Notes: generated from the sequence alone by a model not told the origin. DNA of 64,000 bases from Thermophilibacter provencensis (GCF_900128445.1 NZ_LT671417.1:1995201-2059200); one strand, 5' to 3'; counted from the stretch's first letter, positions 10,662-19,462 are shown. Program-made: numbers and translations.

Positions 10662-11527
10662 CGCATGATCTCCTCGTCGTGGGCGAAGAGGTAGCCGCCG
10701 GCACCGTGCTGACCGACGTCCTCGGAGAAGCCGTGCTCCGCGAAGTAGCTCGTCGGCTTGACATCGAGCACTACGAGCTCGTCGATTCGGTCCTCGGAGA
10801 GCCCCCGCGCGCGGTACGCGTCGCAGATGCGGGCGTACGCCTCGCGGGCGGGCTCGGGCCCGTAGTAGTCGTCCTTCTCGCCAATGGCCATGTAGACGGG
10901 GACCTCTGCCTGCACGAGCGCCTCGATGTTGCCGTCCCAGCACGAGATGGTGTGGAGCGCCCGGCGGTAGAGCTCCGGGCGCGTGCCCAGCACGATCGAG
11001 ATGGTCTCCCCGCCGCCCGAGCAGCCGGAGAGGTAGACCCGCTCGGGGTCCACGCTGTAGGCGCCGAGGAGCCACTCGGTGAGCTCGATCACGTCCGCCG
11101 CGGACCGCTCGCCCCAGTCGTCGAGCTGCAGCGAGGCCACGATCATGTCCGGCACGTAGCCGTTGGCCACGAAGGGATAGTCCTCCTGCAAGTTGGCGCC
11201 CACGCCCTGGAAGTAGAGCCCTTCCCAGCCAGGGCAGGCCACGTAGAGGGCGTAGGGCGCGGACCCGTCGTAGGCGTCCGGCACGTGGAGCGAGAAGTGC
11301 AGCGTGCGCCCGGACGGCGTCTGCAGGGCGTCGTCAACGACGAAGCCGCGGTCTGTCTGCGACCCCTCCGTGAGGACGTAGCCGTCAAGCTCACGGACAT
11401 CCGCGGCCTCCCCGGGGCCTGAATCGCCACCTCTCGACGCCACCGAATCCTCCACTGCAGAGCATCCGGTAAGAGCAAGGGGCGCAGAGGTGGCGAGTGC
11501 AAGGAAAGTCCTTCTCGTGACATTCAC
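10646..11527 (-). CDS. Tat-exported lipoprotein, alpha/beta-hydrolase (esterase-like)
   Basis: A 293-residue protein with a twin-arginine signal (VNVTRRTFLALATSAP, RR at 5-6) and lipobox LTGC (Cys22), so it should be anchored outside the membrane. The mature part is an alpha/beta-hydrolase with a nucleophile elbow LSGCSGGGE (Ser within G-C-S-G-G), YVACPGW before it and a C-terminal His region (GQHGAGGY). GTG at 11527 is chosen because GGAGG precedes it and it overlaps the upstream gene by 4 bp (GTGA). Substrate unknown. It lies in the redox lipoprotein operon. Confidence 0.85.
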   Translation of the reverse strand: MNVTRRTFLALATSAPLALTGCSAVEDSVASRGGDSGPGEAADVRELDGYVLTEGSQTDRGFVVDDALQTPSGRTLHFSLHVPDAYDGSAPYALYVACPGWEGLYFQGVGANLQEDYPFVANGYVPDMIVASLQLDDWGERSAADVIELTEWLLGAYSVDPERVYLSGCSGGGETISIVLGTRPELYRRALHTISCWDGNIEALVQAEVPVYMAIGEKDDYYGPEPAREAYARICDAYRARGLSEDRIDELVVLDVKPTSYFAEHGFSEDVGQHGAGGYLFAHDEEIMRWFFS

Positions 11528-12540
11528 GCCCCAACCTCCACGAGCCGGTAACCGCGGCTGCCCAGCCCGATCTTCTCGGCGTGCTCGAGCACGTGCTCGC
11601 CGCCCAGGCTCTCGATGCGCCCGATGAGGTCGGCCGAGTCGTCGTCCGAGCTGTAGACGAGGTCGACACAGGCCTGATCGAGTGCCACCGGGTCGGCGCT
11701 CGCCAGAATCCCGATGTCGGCCATCTTGGCGGGCGCGGGGCTGGAGTCGCAGTCGCAGTCCACGCTCAGGTGGTTCATCGCGTTCACGAAGAGGATGTTG
11801 CCGCCCACGGCGTCCACCACGGACTTGGCCGCCTCCGCCATGCACTCCTGGAAGGCCGCCGTCTCGCCGCCCCAGGGGCTGTCGTGGCTCCGGCCGTCCG
11901 TGTGGATGAGGCACTTGCCCTCGCGCGATGCCATGCCGATGGAGATGTTCTTGAGCGCCCCGCCAAAGCCCGCCATCGCGTGCCCCTTGAAGTGCGAGAG
12001 GACGAGAAACCCGTCGTACTCGGGAAAGTGCGCGCCCACGAGGTTCTCCGTGAGGTGCTCGCCTCCCTCGACGGGGATGGAGGCGGAGCCGTCCTCGTCC
12101 ATGATCTGGACGTCGGCGATGCCGGTGTAGCCGTGCTCGGCCGCCACCTCCAGGTGGTGCGCGGTCTCTCCGCGCTCGCCGCCATAGGCCGTGTTGCACT
12201 CCACGATGGTCCCGTCCACGGCGCGCACGAGGCCGGAGATGAGCTCCGGGTCGAGCGGGTTGCTCCCGGGCTCGCCCGTGGAGAGCTTCACGCCCGTGCG
12301 CGCGCCCGAGAACGAGGTCCCCAGCGCGTCGAAGACGGCCTGCATCGCCTCGGGGCTCACGTCCCGGACGAGGTAGACCGCGGGCTCCGTGCCGCCGGGC
12401 TCCGCGGCGCGGCCCTCGTGGGCGGCGTCGTCGACCTCGCCCTGCGGCATGGCGCCGTTTGAGCAGGCGGCAAGCCCCGTCGCGGCGAGCGCCGCCATGC
12501 TCACGAACGCCCGGCGCGTAAGGTGGTTCTCTCGTGCCAT
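11524..12540 (-). CDS. DUF362 domain Tat lipoprotein
   Basis: A 338-residue protein with a Tat signal (LTRRAFVSMAALAATG, RR at 9-10) and lipobox LAAC (Cys26). The mature part is a DUF362 domain: AYGGERGETAHHLEVAAEHG, a conserved HFKGHAMAGFGGALKNISIGMASREGK block and DIGILASADPVALDQACVDLV. DUF362 proteins occur with Fe-S or flavin partners, but their reaction is not established and no ferredoxin motif is present. ATG at 12540 follows GAGGAGG. The 3' end is coupled (GTGA) to the esterase gene. Confidence 0.85.
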   Translation of the reverse strand: MARENHLTRRAFVSMAALAATGLAACSNGAMPQGEVDDAAHEGRAAEPGGTEPAVYLVRDVSPEAMQAVFDALGTSFSGARTGVKLSTGEPGSNPLDPELISGLVRAVDGTIVECNTAYGGERGETAHHLEVAAEHGYTGIADVQIMDEDGSASIPVEGGEHLTENLVGAHFPEYDGFLVLSHFKGHAMAGFGGALKNISIGMASREGKCLIHTDGRSHDSPWGGETAAFQECMAEAAKSVVDAVGGNILFVNAMNHLSVDCDCDSSPAPAKMADIGILASADPVALDQACVDLVYSSDDDSADLIGRIESLGGEHVLEHAEKIGLGSRGYRLVEVGA

Positions 12541-12564
12541 CAAAGGCCTCCTCGTCGCTGCTTC

Positions 12565-13206
12565 CTATAGGCCAAGGCCAGACGCCCAGTCGCGGACCTC
12601 GGACTCGTCCGCGCCGGACGAGAAGCGCTGGCCCTCCTGCCACTCCCCCGTGCCCGCCGCCTGGGCCAGGAGCTCGCCGGAGCGGCCGAGGCCCGAGGAC
12701 GCGGAGGTGCAGAACGGGATCGCCGTCTTGCCCTCCCAGTCGTTTCCGGTGACGAAGCCGCCCACCGGCCACGCCGCGATACCCCACCAGATGGGGTAGC
12801 CCACGAACACAGTGTCGTAGTCCTCCCAGCCCTCGGGCGTGACCCGCTCGAGCGGCACGTCGCGCAGGCTCTCGTCGTCGTGCTCGCGGCTCACGCGGCT
12901 GTCGGGGTTGTTCCAGTTGAGGTCGTCGTCCGTGTAGGGCTCCGTCGGCGCGATCTCAAAGAGGTCTGCGCCGAGCTCGTCGGCGATGGTCTGTGCCACG
13001 GACTCGGTGTGGCCCTGCGCGGAGTAGTAGGCAACGAGGACGCTGCCGCCCGCAGCGCCGCCTGCCGGTGCGTCCTCGACGGCGGCCGGCTCATCGGCGG
13101 CCTCGGCGTCATCCTGCCAACCGCCGTCACAAGCGGTGAGCAGCGCGGCGAGCGGTACTGCGGCCACGGCCGCCCTCAGGAAGTTGCGACGCGTCATGAT
13201 GCTCAT
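12565..13206 (-). CDS. Tat lipoprotein flavodoxin
   Basis: A 213-residue protein with a Tat signal (MTRRNFLRAAVAAVPLAALLTAC, RR at 6-7, lipid Cys26) followed by a flavodoxin fold. SVLVAYYSAQGHTESVAQTIA is the FMN phosphate loop, DYDTVFVGYPIWWG the second loop and AIPFCTSASSGLG the third. It is an extracytoplasmic flavodoxin, an arrangement found in anaerobic Coriobacteria and Clostridia. ATG at 13206 was chosen by its GAGGGGAT ribosome site and because the signal starts there. It is the second gene of the operon, after the aldo/keto reductase. Confidence 0.9.
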   Translation of the reverse strand: MSIMTRRNFLRAAVAAVPLAALLTACDGGWQDDAEAADEPAAVEDAPAGGAAGGSVLVAYYSAQGHTESVAQTIADELGADLFEIAPTEPYTDDDLNWNNPDSRVSREHDDESLRDVPLERVTPEGWEDYDTVFVGYPIWWGIAAWPVGGFVTGNDWEGKTAIPFCTSASSGLGRSGELLAQAAGTGEWQEGQRFSSGADESEVRDWASGLGL

Positions 13207-13225
13207 GAGAATCCCCTCTCTGTCC

Positions 13226-14074
13226 CTAGTCCTGGGCGTCAAAGTTGGGGCGCGTCGCCAGATAGCCCAGGAGCTGCGCCTTGTTGGCCTTGTAGTACTG
13301 CTTGGTGCCGTCAAGCCGGGCAATCTCGGCCATCTCCCCGTCGGTGAGGGCAAAGTCGAAGATGTCCGCGTTGTCCGCGATGTGCGCGGGGTTCTTGGAG
13401 CCCGGGATCACCGAGGTGCCCATCTGCGTGTGCCAGCGCAGGATGACCTGCGCGGCGGACTTGCCGTACTTCTCGGCCAGGCGCTGGAAGACGCCCTCCT
13501 GCTGCAGACCGGCGTCGCCGTGGCCGAGCGGGTACCATGCCTCGATCACGGTGCCGTAGGGCTCGAGGTACGCGCGCAGGTCGCGCTGCTGGTGGTAGGG
13601 GTGGCACTCCACGGTCACCAGCTGCGGCGCCACCTCCGCGCGCTCGATGACCTCGGCGATCTTGTCCTGGGGGAAGTTTGAGAGGCCGAGCGCGCGGACC
13701 TTGCCGGCGCGGTAGGCGCGCTCCATCGTCTCCCAGGCGGCAAGGTAGTCCCCGACGGGCTGGTGGAGGATGAGCATGTCAACGTAGTCGAGCCCCAGGC
13801 GCGCCAAGGTGGAGTCCACGGCGGCGTCCCCCGCCTTGTAGACGCTCGGCCACAGCTTGGTGGACACGAAGATCTTCTCGCGCGCGATGCCGCTCTTGGC
13901 GATGGCGCGGCCCACGGCCCGCTCGTTCATGTAGGCGTTGGCGGTGTCGATGTGCTCGTAGCCCGCGGCCAGCGCCGCCGTCGCCGCTGCCTCGGCCTCC
14001 GCCGGACTCATGAGGAAGGTCCCCAGGCCCATCACGGGCATCCGCACGTCGTTGCTGAGCTTCAGGTACTCCAT
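13226..14074 (-). CDS. Aldo/keto reductase
   Basis: A 282-residue aldo/keto reductase with tetrad D43, Y48 (DTANAY), K73 (STKLW) and H104 (LILHQP), and SVIPGSKNPAHIADN replacing the usual IPKS phosphate motif. ATG at 14074 has a GAAGGGA ribosome site. It is first gene of the minus-strand operon that continues with the flavodoxin, DUF362, esterase and DUF4405 genes. It is divergent from a LysR gene across 135 bp containing an AT-N11-AT box, which makes LysR control of the whole operon likely. Confidence 0.93.
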   Translation of the reverse strand: MEYLKLSNDVRMPVMGLGTFLMSPAEAEAAATAALAAGYEHIDTANAYMNERAVGRAIAKSGIAREKIFVSTKLWPSVYKAGDAAVDSTLARLGLDYVDMLILHQPVGDYLAAWETMERAYRAGKVRALGLSNFPQDKIAEVIERAEVAPQLVTVECHPYHQQRDLRAYLEPYGTVIEAWYPLGHGDAGLQQEGVFQRLAEKYGKSAAQVILRWHTQMGTSVIPGSKNPAHIADNADIFDFALTDGEMAEIARLDGTKQYYKANKAQLLGYLATRPNFDAQD

Positions 14075-14156
14075 GTTTGCTCCCTTCGTTTGGCTCTTCT
14101 CGACACTGACTCTACGGGGCCGGGCGCCGCACGAGAAGTTCACGTTGGAATGGGGG

Positions 14157-14175
14157 ATATAACCCCTGGGTATAT
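14157..14175. promoter_or_regulatory. LysR-type box
   Basis: ATAT-N11-ATAT with a symmetrical ACCCCTGGGT centre. It lies 35 bp before the LysR start and about 85 bp before the aldo/keto reductase start. The spacing matches the T-N11-A signature of LysR-type regulators. Confidence 0.65.
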
Positions 14176-14209
14176 ACTGACGAGAAGAACCCGAGGGACG
14201 GGAGCGCCC

Positions 14210-15094
14210 ATGTACAACCCGCAGCTCGACACCTTCATCCGCGTGGCCGAGGCCGGCAGCTTCTCCAAGGCGGCGCAGGACGCCTTCATCACGCCCACCG
14301 CCGTGATCAAGCAGATGAACCTCTTGGAGTCGCGCCTGGGGCTCACGCTGTTCCGCCGCTCCCACCAGGGCCTCTCGCTCACCAAGGCCGGCGAGAGCCT
14401 GCTCAAGGACGCGCGCCACATCGTGCGGTACTCGCAGGAGTCCGTCGCCCGCGCCCGCATGGCGGAGCGCGCCGAGAAGCGCGTAATCCGCGTGGGCGTC
14501 TCGCTCATGACGCCGTCGACGCCGCTCGCGAGGCTATGGCCCCGCGTGAAGGAGCGCTGTCCCGGGATGAGCCTGCAGGTCGTGACCTTTGAGAACGGGC
14601 CCGAGGCCGCACGCGGCCTCGCCGACCTAGGGCGGGACATGGACGTCGTGGTGGGCGTCTTCGACGACAACTTCCTCGCCGAGCACGGCTGCGCCGGGCT
14701 CGAGCTCTCCCGCGAGCCACTGTGGTGCGCGGTGCCCGTGGGAGGCGAGCTGGGCGCGCTCGACATGGTGACGCTGGACGCGCTGCGCGGCCACGACCTC
14801 CTGCTCATCCGGCGCGGCTGGAACGCGGACATCGACGCCCTGCGCGACCGCATCCACGCCGACTGCCCGGACGTCCGCGTTGAGGACTTCCCGCAGTACC
14901 GCGCCGAGGTCTTCAACCGGGCGGCAAACGAGGACCTGGCCCTGGCCACGCTGCCCGTCTGGCGCGACGTGCACCCGCTGCTGCGCACGGTCCCCACCGA
15001 CTGGGGCGTCACCGTGAGCTACGGCGTGCTGCACGCGCCCGAGCCGGCTCCGCACGTCGCGGAGTTCCTGGACGCGGTGCGGGCGGTGGCATAG
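14210..15094 (+). CDS. LysR family transcriptional regulator
   Basis: A 294-residue LysR regulator. The winged helix spans residues 1-60 (DTFIRVAEAGSFSKAAQDAFITPTAVIKQMNLLESRLGLTLFRR), followed by a linker helix and an effector domain with the usual beta-strand RVIRVGVSLMTP. ATG at 14210 follows GGGACGGGAG. It faces away from the redox lipoprotein operon and is its probable regulator. The effector domain gives no clue to the ligand. Confidence 0.92.
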   Translation: MYNPQLDTFIRVAEAGSFSKAAQDAFITPTAVIKQMNLLESRLGLTLFRRSHQGLSLTKAGESLLKDARHIVRYSQESVARARMAERAEKRVIRVGVSLMTPSTPLARLWPRVKERCPGMSLQVVTFENGPEAARGLADLGRDMDVVVGVFDDNFLAEHGCAGLELSREPLWCAVPVGGELGALDMVTLDALRGHDLLLIRRGWNADIDALRDRIHADCPDVRVEDFPQYRAEVFNRAANEDLALATLPVWRDVHPLLRTVPTDWGVTVSYGVLHAPEPAPHVAEFLDAVRAVA

Positions 15095-15132
15095 CCGGCA
15101 CGCATCGGACGCGCAAGACGACGCCACCGAAA

Positions 15133-15210
15133 ATTAATCCGCCCTGAATTAATTGCGATTCACATAATCCCAGTTGGTAGAGAAGCCATCGTGCCAGAGG
15201 GCGGATTAAT
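15133..15210. repeat. Interrupted inverted repeat
   Basis: ATTAATCCGCCCT (15133-15145) and its exact complement AGGGCGGATTAAT (15198-15210) flank a 52-bp spacer, between the convergent LysR and HxlR genes. It may act as a long-range terminator stem or be a repeat remnant. Confidence 0.5.
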
Positions 15211-15234
15211 AATCCCGATCCGCCCGAGCCGTTC

Positions 15235-15591
15235 TCATCTGCGCGGCATGTGCTCCGCGCCCCAGACGCAGAGGCCGTCGAGCACCACCATGAGCGAGTC
15301 CCCCAACGACGTGAGCGAGTACTCCACGCGCGGGGGGATCTGCGGGTACTCGCGGCGCGCCACGAGCCCGTCGCGCTCGAGCTCCTTGAGGTTGGCCGAG
15401 AGCGTCTTGTCGGCAATGCCACCCAGGTAGCGCCGCATCTCGTTGAAGCGCACCGGCTCGTACTCCATGAGGCAGTAGGGGATCGCCATCTTGTGCTTGC
15501 CCTGGATGAGCGAAAGCGTGTAGCTGTAGGCGGTGTCCTGAAACCGCGCTTCGGTGATGTCGCCCGCGGCCGCCGCGTTCTTCTCGCCCAT
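15235..15591 (-). CDS. HxlR family transcriptional regulator
   Basis: A 118-residue winged-helix protein of the HxlR group: LIQGKHKMAIPYCLMEYEPVRFNEMRRYLGGIADKTLSANLKELERDGLVARREYPQIPPRVEYSLTSLGDSL is close to the family consensus, with the recognition helix ADKTLSANLKELE. Such proteins often sense redox or electrophiles and control neighbouring oxidoreductases; no Cys is placed as a clear sensor here. ATG at 15591. A palindromic repeat lies in its 5' region, and the MarR gene at 15715 is divergent from it. Confidence 0.9.
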   Translation of the reverse strand: MGEKNAAAAGDITEARFQDTAYSYTLSLIQGKHKMAIPYCLMEYEPVRFNEMRRYLGGIADKTLSANLKELERDGLVARREYPQIPPRVEYSLTSLGDSLMVVLDGLCVWGAEHMPRR

Positions 15592-15604
15592 GCGCGCTCC
15601 GACC

Positions 15605-15631
15605 GGTCAAAAGGGACAGGCACTTTTGACC
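15605..15631. repeat. GGGACAG-type palindrome (variant)
   Basis: GGTCAAAAG and its complement CTTTTGACC around GGACAGGCA. This is a variant of the dispersed GTGCAAAAG/CTGTCCC family found at 43685, 48901, 50791, 56122, 56162 and 58331. Here it sits 13 bp upstream of the HxlR start. Confidence 0.7.
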
Positions 15632-15682
15632 ACTTTATCACGTCACACATCATCAGAAATCAGATATAAACCCCTCTGCTAT

Positions 15683-15696
15683 ATCCGATTTCGGAT
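15683..15696. promoter_or_regulatory. Candidate MarR operator
   Basis: A palindrome, ATCCGA-TT-TCGGAT, lies 18 bp before the GTG start of the MarR gene, next to AT-rich GATATA/TATATC flanks. Position and symmetry fit autoregulation by the MarR protein. Confidence 0.5.
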
Positions 15697-15714
15697 GATT
15701 TGGAGGGATAGGCC

Positions 15715-16157
15715 GTGACGTCAACGGATGAGCTTCACGTCGCCTACAACTGCACCAGCAAGGAGCTCGAGCAGCTCTATCACGCCTACGCGCGACGCGC
15801 GGGCGTCTCTGATGCCGCTCTGTGGCTCCTGTACGTGATTCGCCTCGGCGGGAGCAGCCTCACCCAGGCGGCCATCTGCGCGGACTGGCACTATCCCCCG
15901 CAGACCATCAACTCTGCGCTCAAGCGACTCGAGGCACAGGGGCTCGTCGCGCTTGCGCCCGCAGCCGGCAGCAGGCGCGACAAGACCGCGCGGCTTACTC
16001 CCGAGGGCTGCTGCATCGCGGAAAGCATTATCGACCCCCTTATCGATGCAGAGCGTTCCGCCCTTGCCGACCTGTCGCCCGAAGACCGCTCAGCACTCAT
16101 CTCGCTCAGCCGTCGTTACCTCGACCTCCTGGGCGAGCGCCTTGGCGCGCTCGAGGG
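15715..16157 (+). CDS. MarR family regulator, 3' end lost to a deletion
   Basis: From GTG 15715 (GGAGGGA ribosome site) the first roughly 145 residues form a MarR winged helix: YHAYARRAGVSDAALWLLYVI, then SLTQAAICADWHYPPQTINSALKRLEAQGLVALAPAAGSRRDKTARLTPEG and a C-terminal dimerisation helix. No stop codon is found at the expected place. The frame continues, without family similarity, for hundreds of codons through the MATE remnant and antisense to the ABC permease. The DNA-binding part may still be made with an abnormal tail. The end coordinate is my estimate of where MarR homology stops. Confidence 0.6.
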
Positions 16158-17203
16158 GGGCGCTCTTCGCCGGGGCGCCCCTCATCATGTCGCTCATGGG
16201 CGCCACGGGCGAGCTCGCGGAGCTCGCCGTAAGCTACCTGCGCGTCTATGCGCTCTGGTCCCCTCTCACGACGCTCTTCTATGCCATGGACAACTACATG
16301 CGCATCTCGGGCTACCTCAAGGCCAACATGGCGCTCTGCGTGCTCATGTCCGTGCTCGCGCTCGTGTTCGAGGTGCTCTTCCTCGGCGTGCTGGGCTGGG
16401 GCATCTGGGCGGCCGGGCTCGCCTGCAGCCTTGCCATCCTGTTCTGCCTCGTCCCGGAGCTCGTCCCCTTCGTCGCGCGACGCGCCACCCTCGCCTTCTG
16501 CCGGCCGCGCTTCTCGCTCGCGCTGGTGCGCCGCATCTTCGCCCGCGGCAGCCCCACCTTCCTCAACAACGTGACGCAGCGCATAGCCTCAATCGTCATC
16601 AACGCCGTCCTCGTGCGCCTGGGCGGCGAGGCCGCGGTCTCCGCCTACGGCGTGCTCATGTTCGTGGACGGCTTCGTGCAGCCGCTCTTCTACGGAACCT
16701 GCGATGCGCTGCAGCCCGCCGTGAGCTAAAACTGGGGCGCCCGTCGCTACAGCCGCGTCCGCGCCCTCGAGAAGCGCTGCTTCCTCGCCGCGGCGGCCAT
16801 CGGCGCCACGGCCGTGACGGTGGTCGCGCTCTTCCCGGGCGCGCTCATCGCCCTCTTCATGCCCGACGCCGCAGGCAAGGTGCTCGCCCTCTCGCGCGGC
16901 GCGCTCGGCCTCTTCACCATCACGTACCTCTTCCGCTGGCTCTCCTTCGCCACGCAGAGCTACATGAACGCCATCGCCAAGCCGCTGCCGGCATCGGTCA
17001 TCTCCGTGAGCGCGGCGCTCGTCTTCCTGCTCGTGCTCCTCGTGGTCCTGAGCCCACTTGGGCTCAAGGGCATCTGGCTCAACTTCCCCGGCACGGCCGC
17101 GCTCTGCGCGCTGCTCTCGGCAGGCGTGCTCAAGGCAGCGAGCGCCGAGACGCTCCGACCGGACGGAACGAGGGAGGGCCTTGGGGCGAGCAAGGCCCGC
17201 TGA
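16158..17203 (+). pseudogene. MATE family efflux transporter, N-terminally deleted
   Basis: The sequence starts abruptly within a MATE transporter (GALFAGAPLIMSLMGA) and continues through ALWSPLTTLFYAMDNYMRISGY, the mid-protein SPTFLNNVTQRIASIVINAVLVRLGGEAAVSAYGV motif and the remaining helices to 17203. Roughly the first quarter is missing. An in-frame TAA at 16727-16729 replaces the Tyr normally found in the AVSYNWGARR motif. The junction with the MarR gene indicates a deletion that removed the end of marR and the start of the transporter. Confidence 0.85.
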
Positions 17204-17310
17204 TGCCGAACCCCCCAGAGAAAGCCAGCAACGAGACGCGCGCCAGCTCCCTGGGCGTCACCGGCACGCTGACGCGCTCTCGATGGCGTTTGAGGAGAAC
17301 AGCGCGGGGT

Positions 17311-18813
17311 TTACCGCAGGGCGCGGGCGAGAAGGACCACGAGCAGCGCGGCGCACGCGAGCGCGGGAGCCGTGCCCAGAAGCGACGCCAGCCCCACGAC
17401 AACGAGCGTAAGCACGGAGAACGCAAAACCGGTCACGAGCACCGATCCCAGCCGCACGGGCGCCGCAGGATCGTCGAGCCCACACGACAGGGCAAGAAGG
17501 ACGTCGAGCGCGCAGCAAAGAAGGACCACGGCTGCCGGGTCAGCCCCCACCGCGGCCGCCGCGACCCCGCTGACAGCCCCGCTCGCCGCGAGCGTCACCA
17601 CGAGCGCGGGCAGCGCGTCGAGCACCAGCAGCTCAAGACGGCCAAACGGCAGCAGGGAGCGCACGAGGCGATTTCGACAGTCCTCCCGGAAGACATGCCC
17701 GAGCTCGAGAGGCTCGCGCAGGGAGAGACACGCACAGACGAGCCAGCAGAGCGTCACGCCCGCGCCGGGTCGCAGCGTCATGACGAGCGCACCCATGGGC
17801 ACCAGGAGACCGCCCACCGAGAACAGCCCCAGGAGCGCCGAGGGGCGCCGCGCGAGCGACGCGAGCGCGTGGGAGACAGGTGCCAGGCGTCCTGGCCGGA
17901 AGCGCCAGGTCCTTCTCGGCCGGCGGTGCCTCTGCGCGCGGCGACGCCGGCACGCCTCCTTGTAGGCGTTGGAATCCGCGAGCGCGAGGAAGCGCATCGA
18001 ACGACGCGCGGCGTAGAGCTCGTTGTCATCGATGACGAAGGCCATATCGGCGTAGCAGGACTTGTTGCCGGCCATGCCCAGAAGCAGCAGGTCAACAAGA
18101 AGGACAACGACCACGGAGTAGACGCCGAGGGACAGTGCCCGGGGCAGCAGCGCGGCGAGCGGCGCGGCTGCGAGCAGAAGCGCCAGGCCCGAGGCCGCCA
18201 CGATCACGTAAGCCACGACGGTGGCCGCACGGCGACGGCGCGGCTCGGCAACCGAGCGGGGCAGCGCGGTGTCGAGCGCAAAGAGCCGCGCGGCCAGCAT
18301 GAGGGCGGCACACATGGCGGCCCAGAGACCCAGGTGGGCGGAGGCAATCTCGCCGAGCAGGGCCCCGCCGAACGCGGAGACCAGCGCGATGACCGGCAGG
18401 TCGCGCAGGAGCCGCACGACGAAGAGCTCCTCGGGGCGCACGACGCGCGCGAGCCAGGTGATGTCCGGAGCGGCCAGGCGCAGCGGGGTCTCGCGCAGGT
18501 CGGAGACGCCCCACGCCACGAGGCCAGCCGTGGGCGCGAGCACGAGCACGAGGTGCGCCATCTGCGAGGAGACCGTAACGCCCAGGCCCTCGCGCAGCTG
18601 CCCCGCCAGGTCAAGGACCTGCGCGAACGAGAGCGCGAGCGACACGGCAACGAAAATCAGCAGGTAGAGCTGGTAGGCGCGGTCGAGAAGGTCGCGCTCC
18701 TCGTCTATGTCCGTCCCGGCGGCAAAGAGCAGGAAGCGAGCGTTCGCACGCACGTGGCGCCGCTCCAGGCGGACGAGCGTGCGCAGGCCGCCGCTGCGGG
18801 CACCGCCGCCCAC
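17311..18813 (-). CDS. ABC transporter permease (ABC-2-like)
   Basis: A roughly 500-residue integral membrane protein with about 10-12 hydrophobic segments, e.g. AYQLYLLIFVAVSLALSF and VYSVVVVLLVDLLLLGMAG. It follows the ATPase gene at 18815, so the two should form a heteromeric exporter. GTG at 18813 is preferred (GGAG seven bases upstream, start immediately after the ATPase stop); an in-frame GTG at 18843 inside the ATPase gene has no ribosome site. The mid region has an unusually basic stretch (RRRRAQRHRRPRRTWRFRPGR) in a predicted cytosolic loop. Substrate unknown. Confidence 0.78.
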   Translation of the reverse strand: MGGGARSGGLRTLVRLERRHVRANARFLLFAAGTDIDEERDLLDRAYQLYLLIFVAVSLALSFAQVLDLAGQLREGLGVTVSSQMAHLVLVLAPTAGLVAWGVSDLRETPLRLAAPDITWLARVVRPEELFVVRLLRDLPVIALVSAFGGALLGEIASAHLGLWAAMCAALMLAARLFALDTALPRSVAEPRRRRAATVVAYVIVAASGLALLLAAAPLAALLPRALSLGVYSVVVVLLVDLLLLGMAGNKSCYADMAFVIDDNELYAARRSMRFLALADSNAYKEACRRRRAQRHRRPRRTWRFRPGRLAPVSHALASLARRPSALLGLFSVGGLLVPMGALVMTLRPGAGVTLCWLVCACLSLREPLELGHVFREDCRNRLVRSLLPFGRLELLVLDALPALVVTLAASGAVSGVAAAAVGADPAAVVLLCCALDVLLALSCGLDDPAAPVRLGSVLVTGFAFSVLTLVVVGLASLLGTAPALACAALLVVLLARALR

Positions 18814-18814
18814 C

Positions 18815-19462
18815 TCAGGACTCCCTCGTGAGCGCACCGTCACGCAGCGCGAACGAGACGTCCGGCACGAGCCCCGGCACGTCGTGATGGCAGCTCAGGA
18901 GCACCGCCGTGCCCATGTGCGCCGCGGCGGCAAGCTCCTGGGAGAGCGCGAGCGAGGCCTCGCGGTCGAGCGGGCCGTGCGGCTCGTCGAGCAGCAGCAC
19001 CCGCGGGCGCAGCATGAGGGCGAGCACCAGGGCAAGCTTCTCGCGCATGCCGCGGGAGTATGCTGAGGGCGGCAGGCGCTCCTGGCCGGAGAGGCCAAAG
19101 CGCTCGATCAGGCGTTCCGCGCGCGGGCGGGCGTCATCGGCACGGTTGGCGGCGAGCACGAGCTCAACGTGCTCGATGGCCGTAAGGTCGTCGTAGAAGG
19201 CAGGGACGTCGGGCACGAAGGAGAGCGTCCCGGGCGTAAGGCGCGTGCGCCCCGTGAAGGGCTCGCCGGCCACCAGAATCTCCCCCGCGTCCGGCTCGAG
19301 CCAGCCCGCCAGGCAGCGGAAGAGCGTGGACTTGCCCGCCCCGTTGGGCCCGGCCAGAAACGCCACCTGCCCGGCCGCCAGCGAGAAGGACACGCCCTCC
19401 CACACCGGCACGTCACCGTACCCAAAGCAGAGGTCCCGCACCTGAAGCGCCGCGTCCTCCAC
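18815..19462 (-). CDS. ABC transporter ATP-binding protein
   Basis: A 215-residue ABC ATPase. Walker A GPNGAGKS is at 38-45, a degenerate signature YSRGM at 135-139 (as in CcmA/NatA-like exporters), Walker B RVLLLDEP with D159/E160, and a switch His in LLSCHHD. The short length fits a single-domain exporter ATPase. It is the first gene of a two-gene operon with the permease at 17311-18813. The start ATG at 19462 has GAGGGGG upstream. Confidence 0.92.
   Translation of the reverse strand: MEDAALQVRDLCFGYGDVPVWEGVSFSLAAGQVAFLAGPNGAGKSTLFRCLAGWLEPDAGEILVAGEPFTGRTRLTPGTLSFVPDVPAFYDDLTAIEHVELVLAANRADDARPRAERLIERFGLSGQERLPPSAYSRGMREKLALVLALMLRPRVLLLDEPHGPLDREASLALSQELAAAAHMGTAVLLSCHHDVPGLVPDVSFALRDGALTRES

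Noticed and set aside
6575-16729. Stop-codon recoding (TAG at 6575, TGA at 8338, TAA at 16727 inside recognisable genes)
   Set aside because: All three different stops are involved, each gene also has frameshifts or deletions, and neighbouring intact genes use all three as real stops. Pseudogenes explain this better.
15715-18831. A single 1,038-codon open frame starting at the MarR gene
   Set aside because: Only about the first 145 codons resemble a protein family. The rest is Arg/Gly-rich sequence in the wrong frame of the MATE remnant and antisense to the ABC permease, a common artefact in GC-rich DNA.
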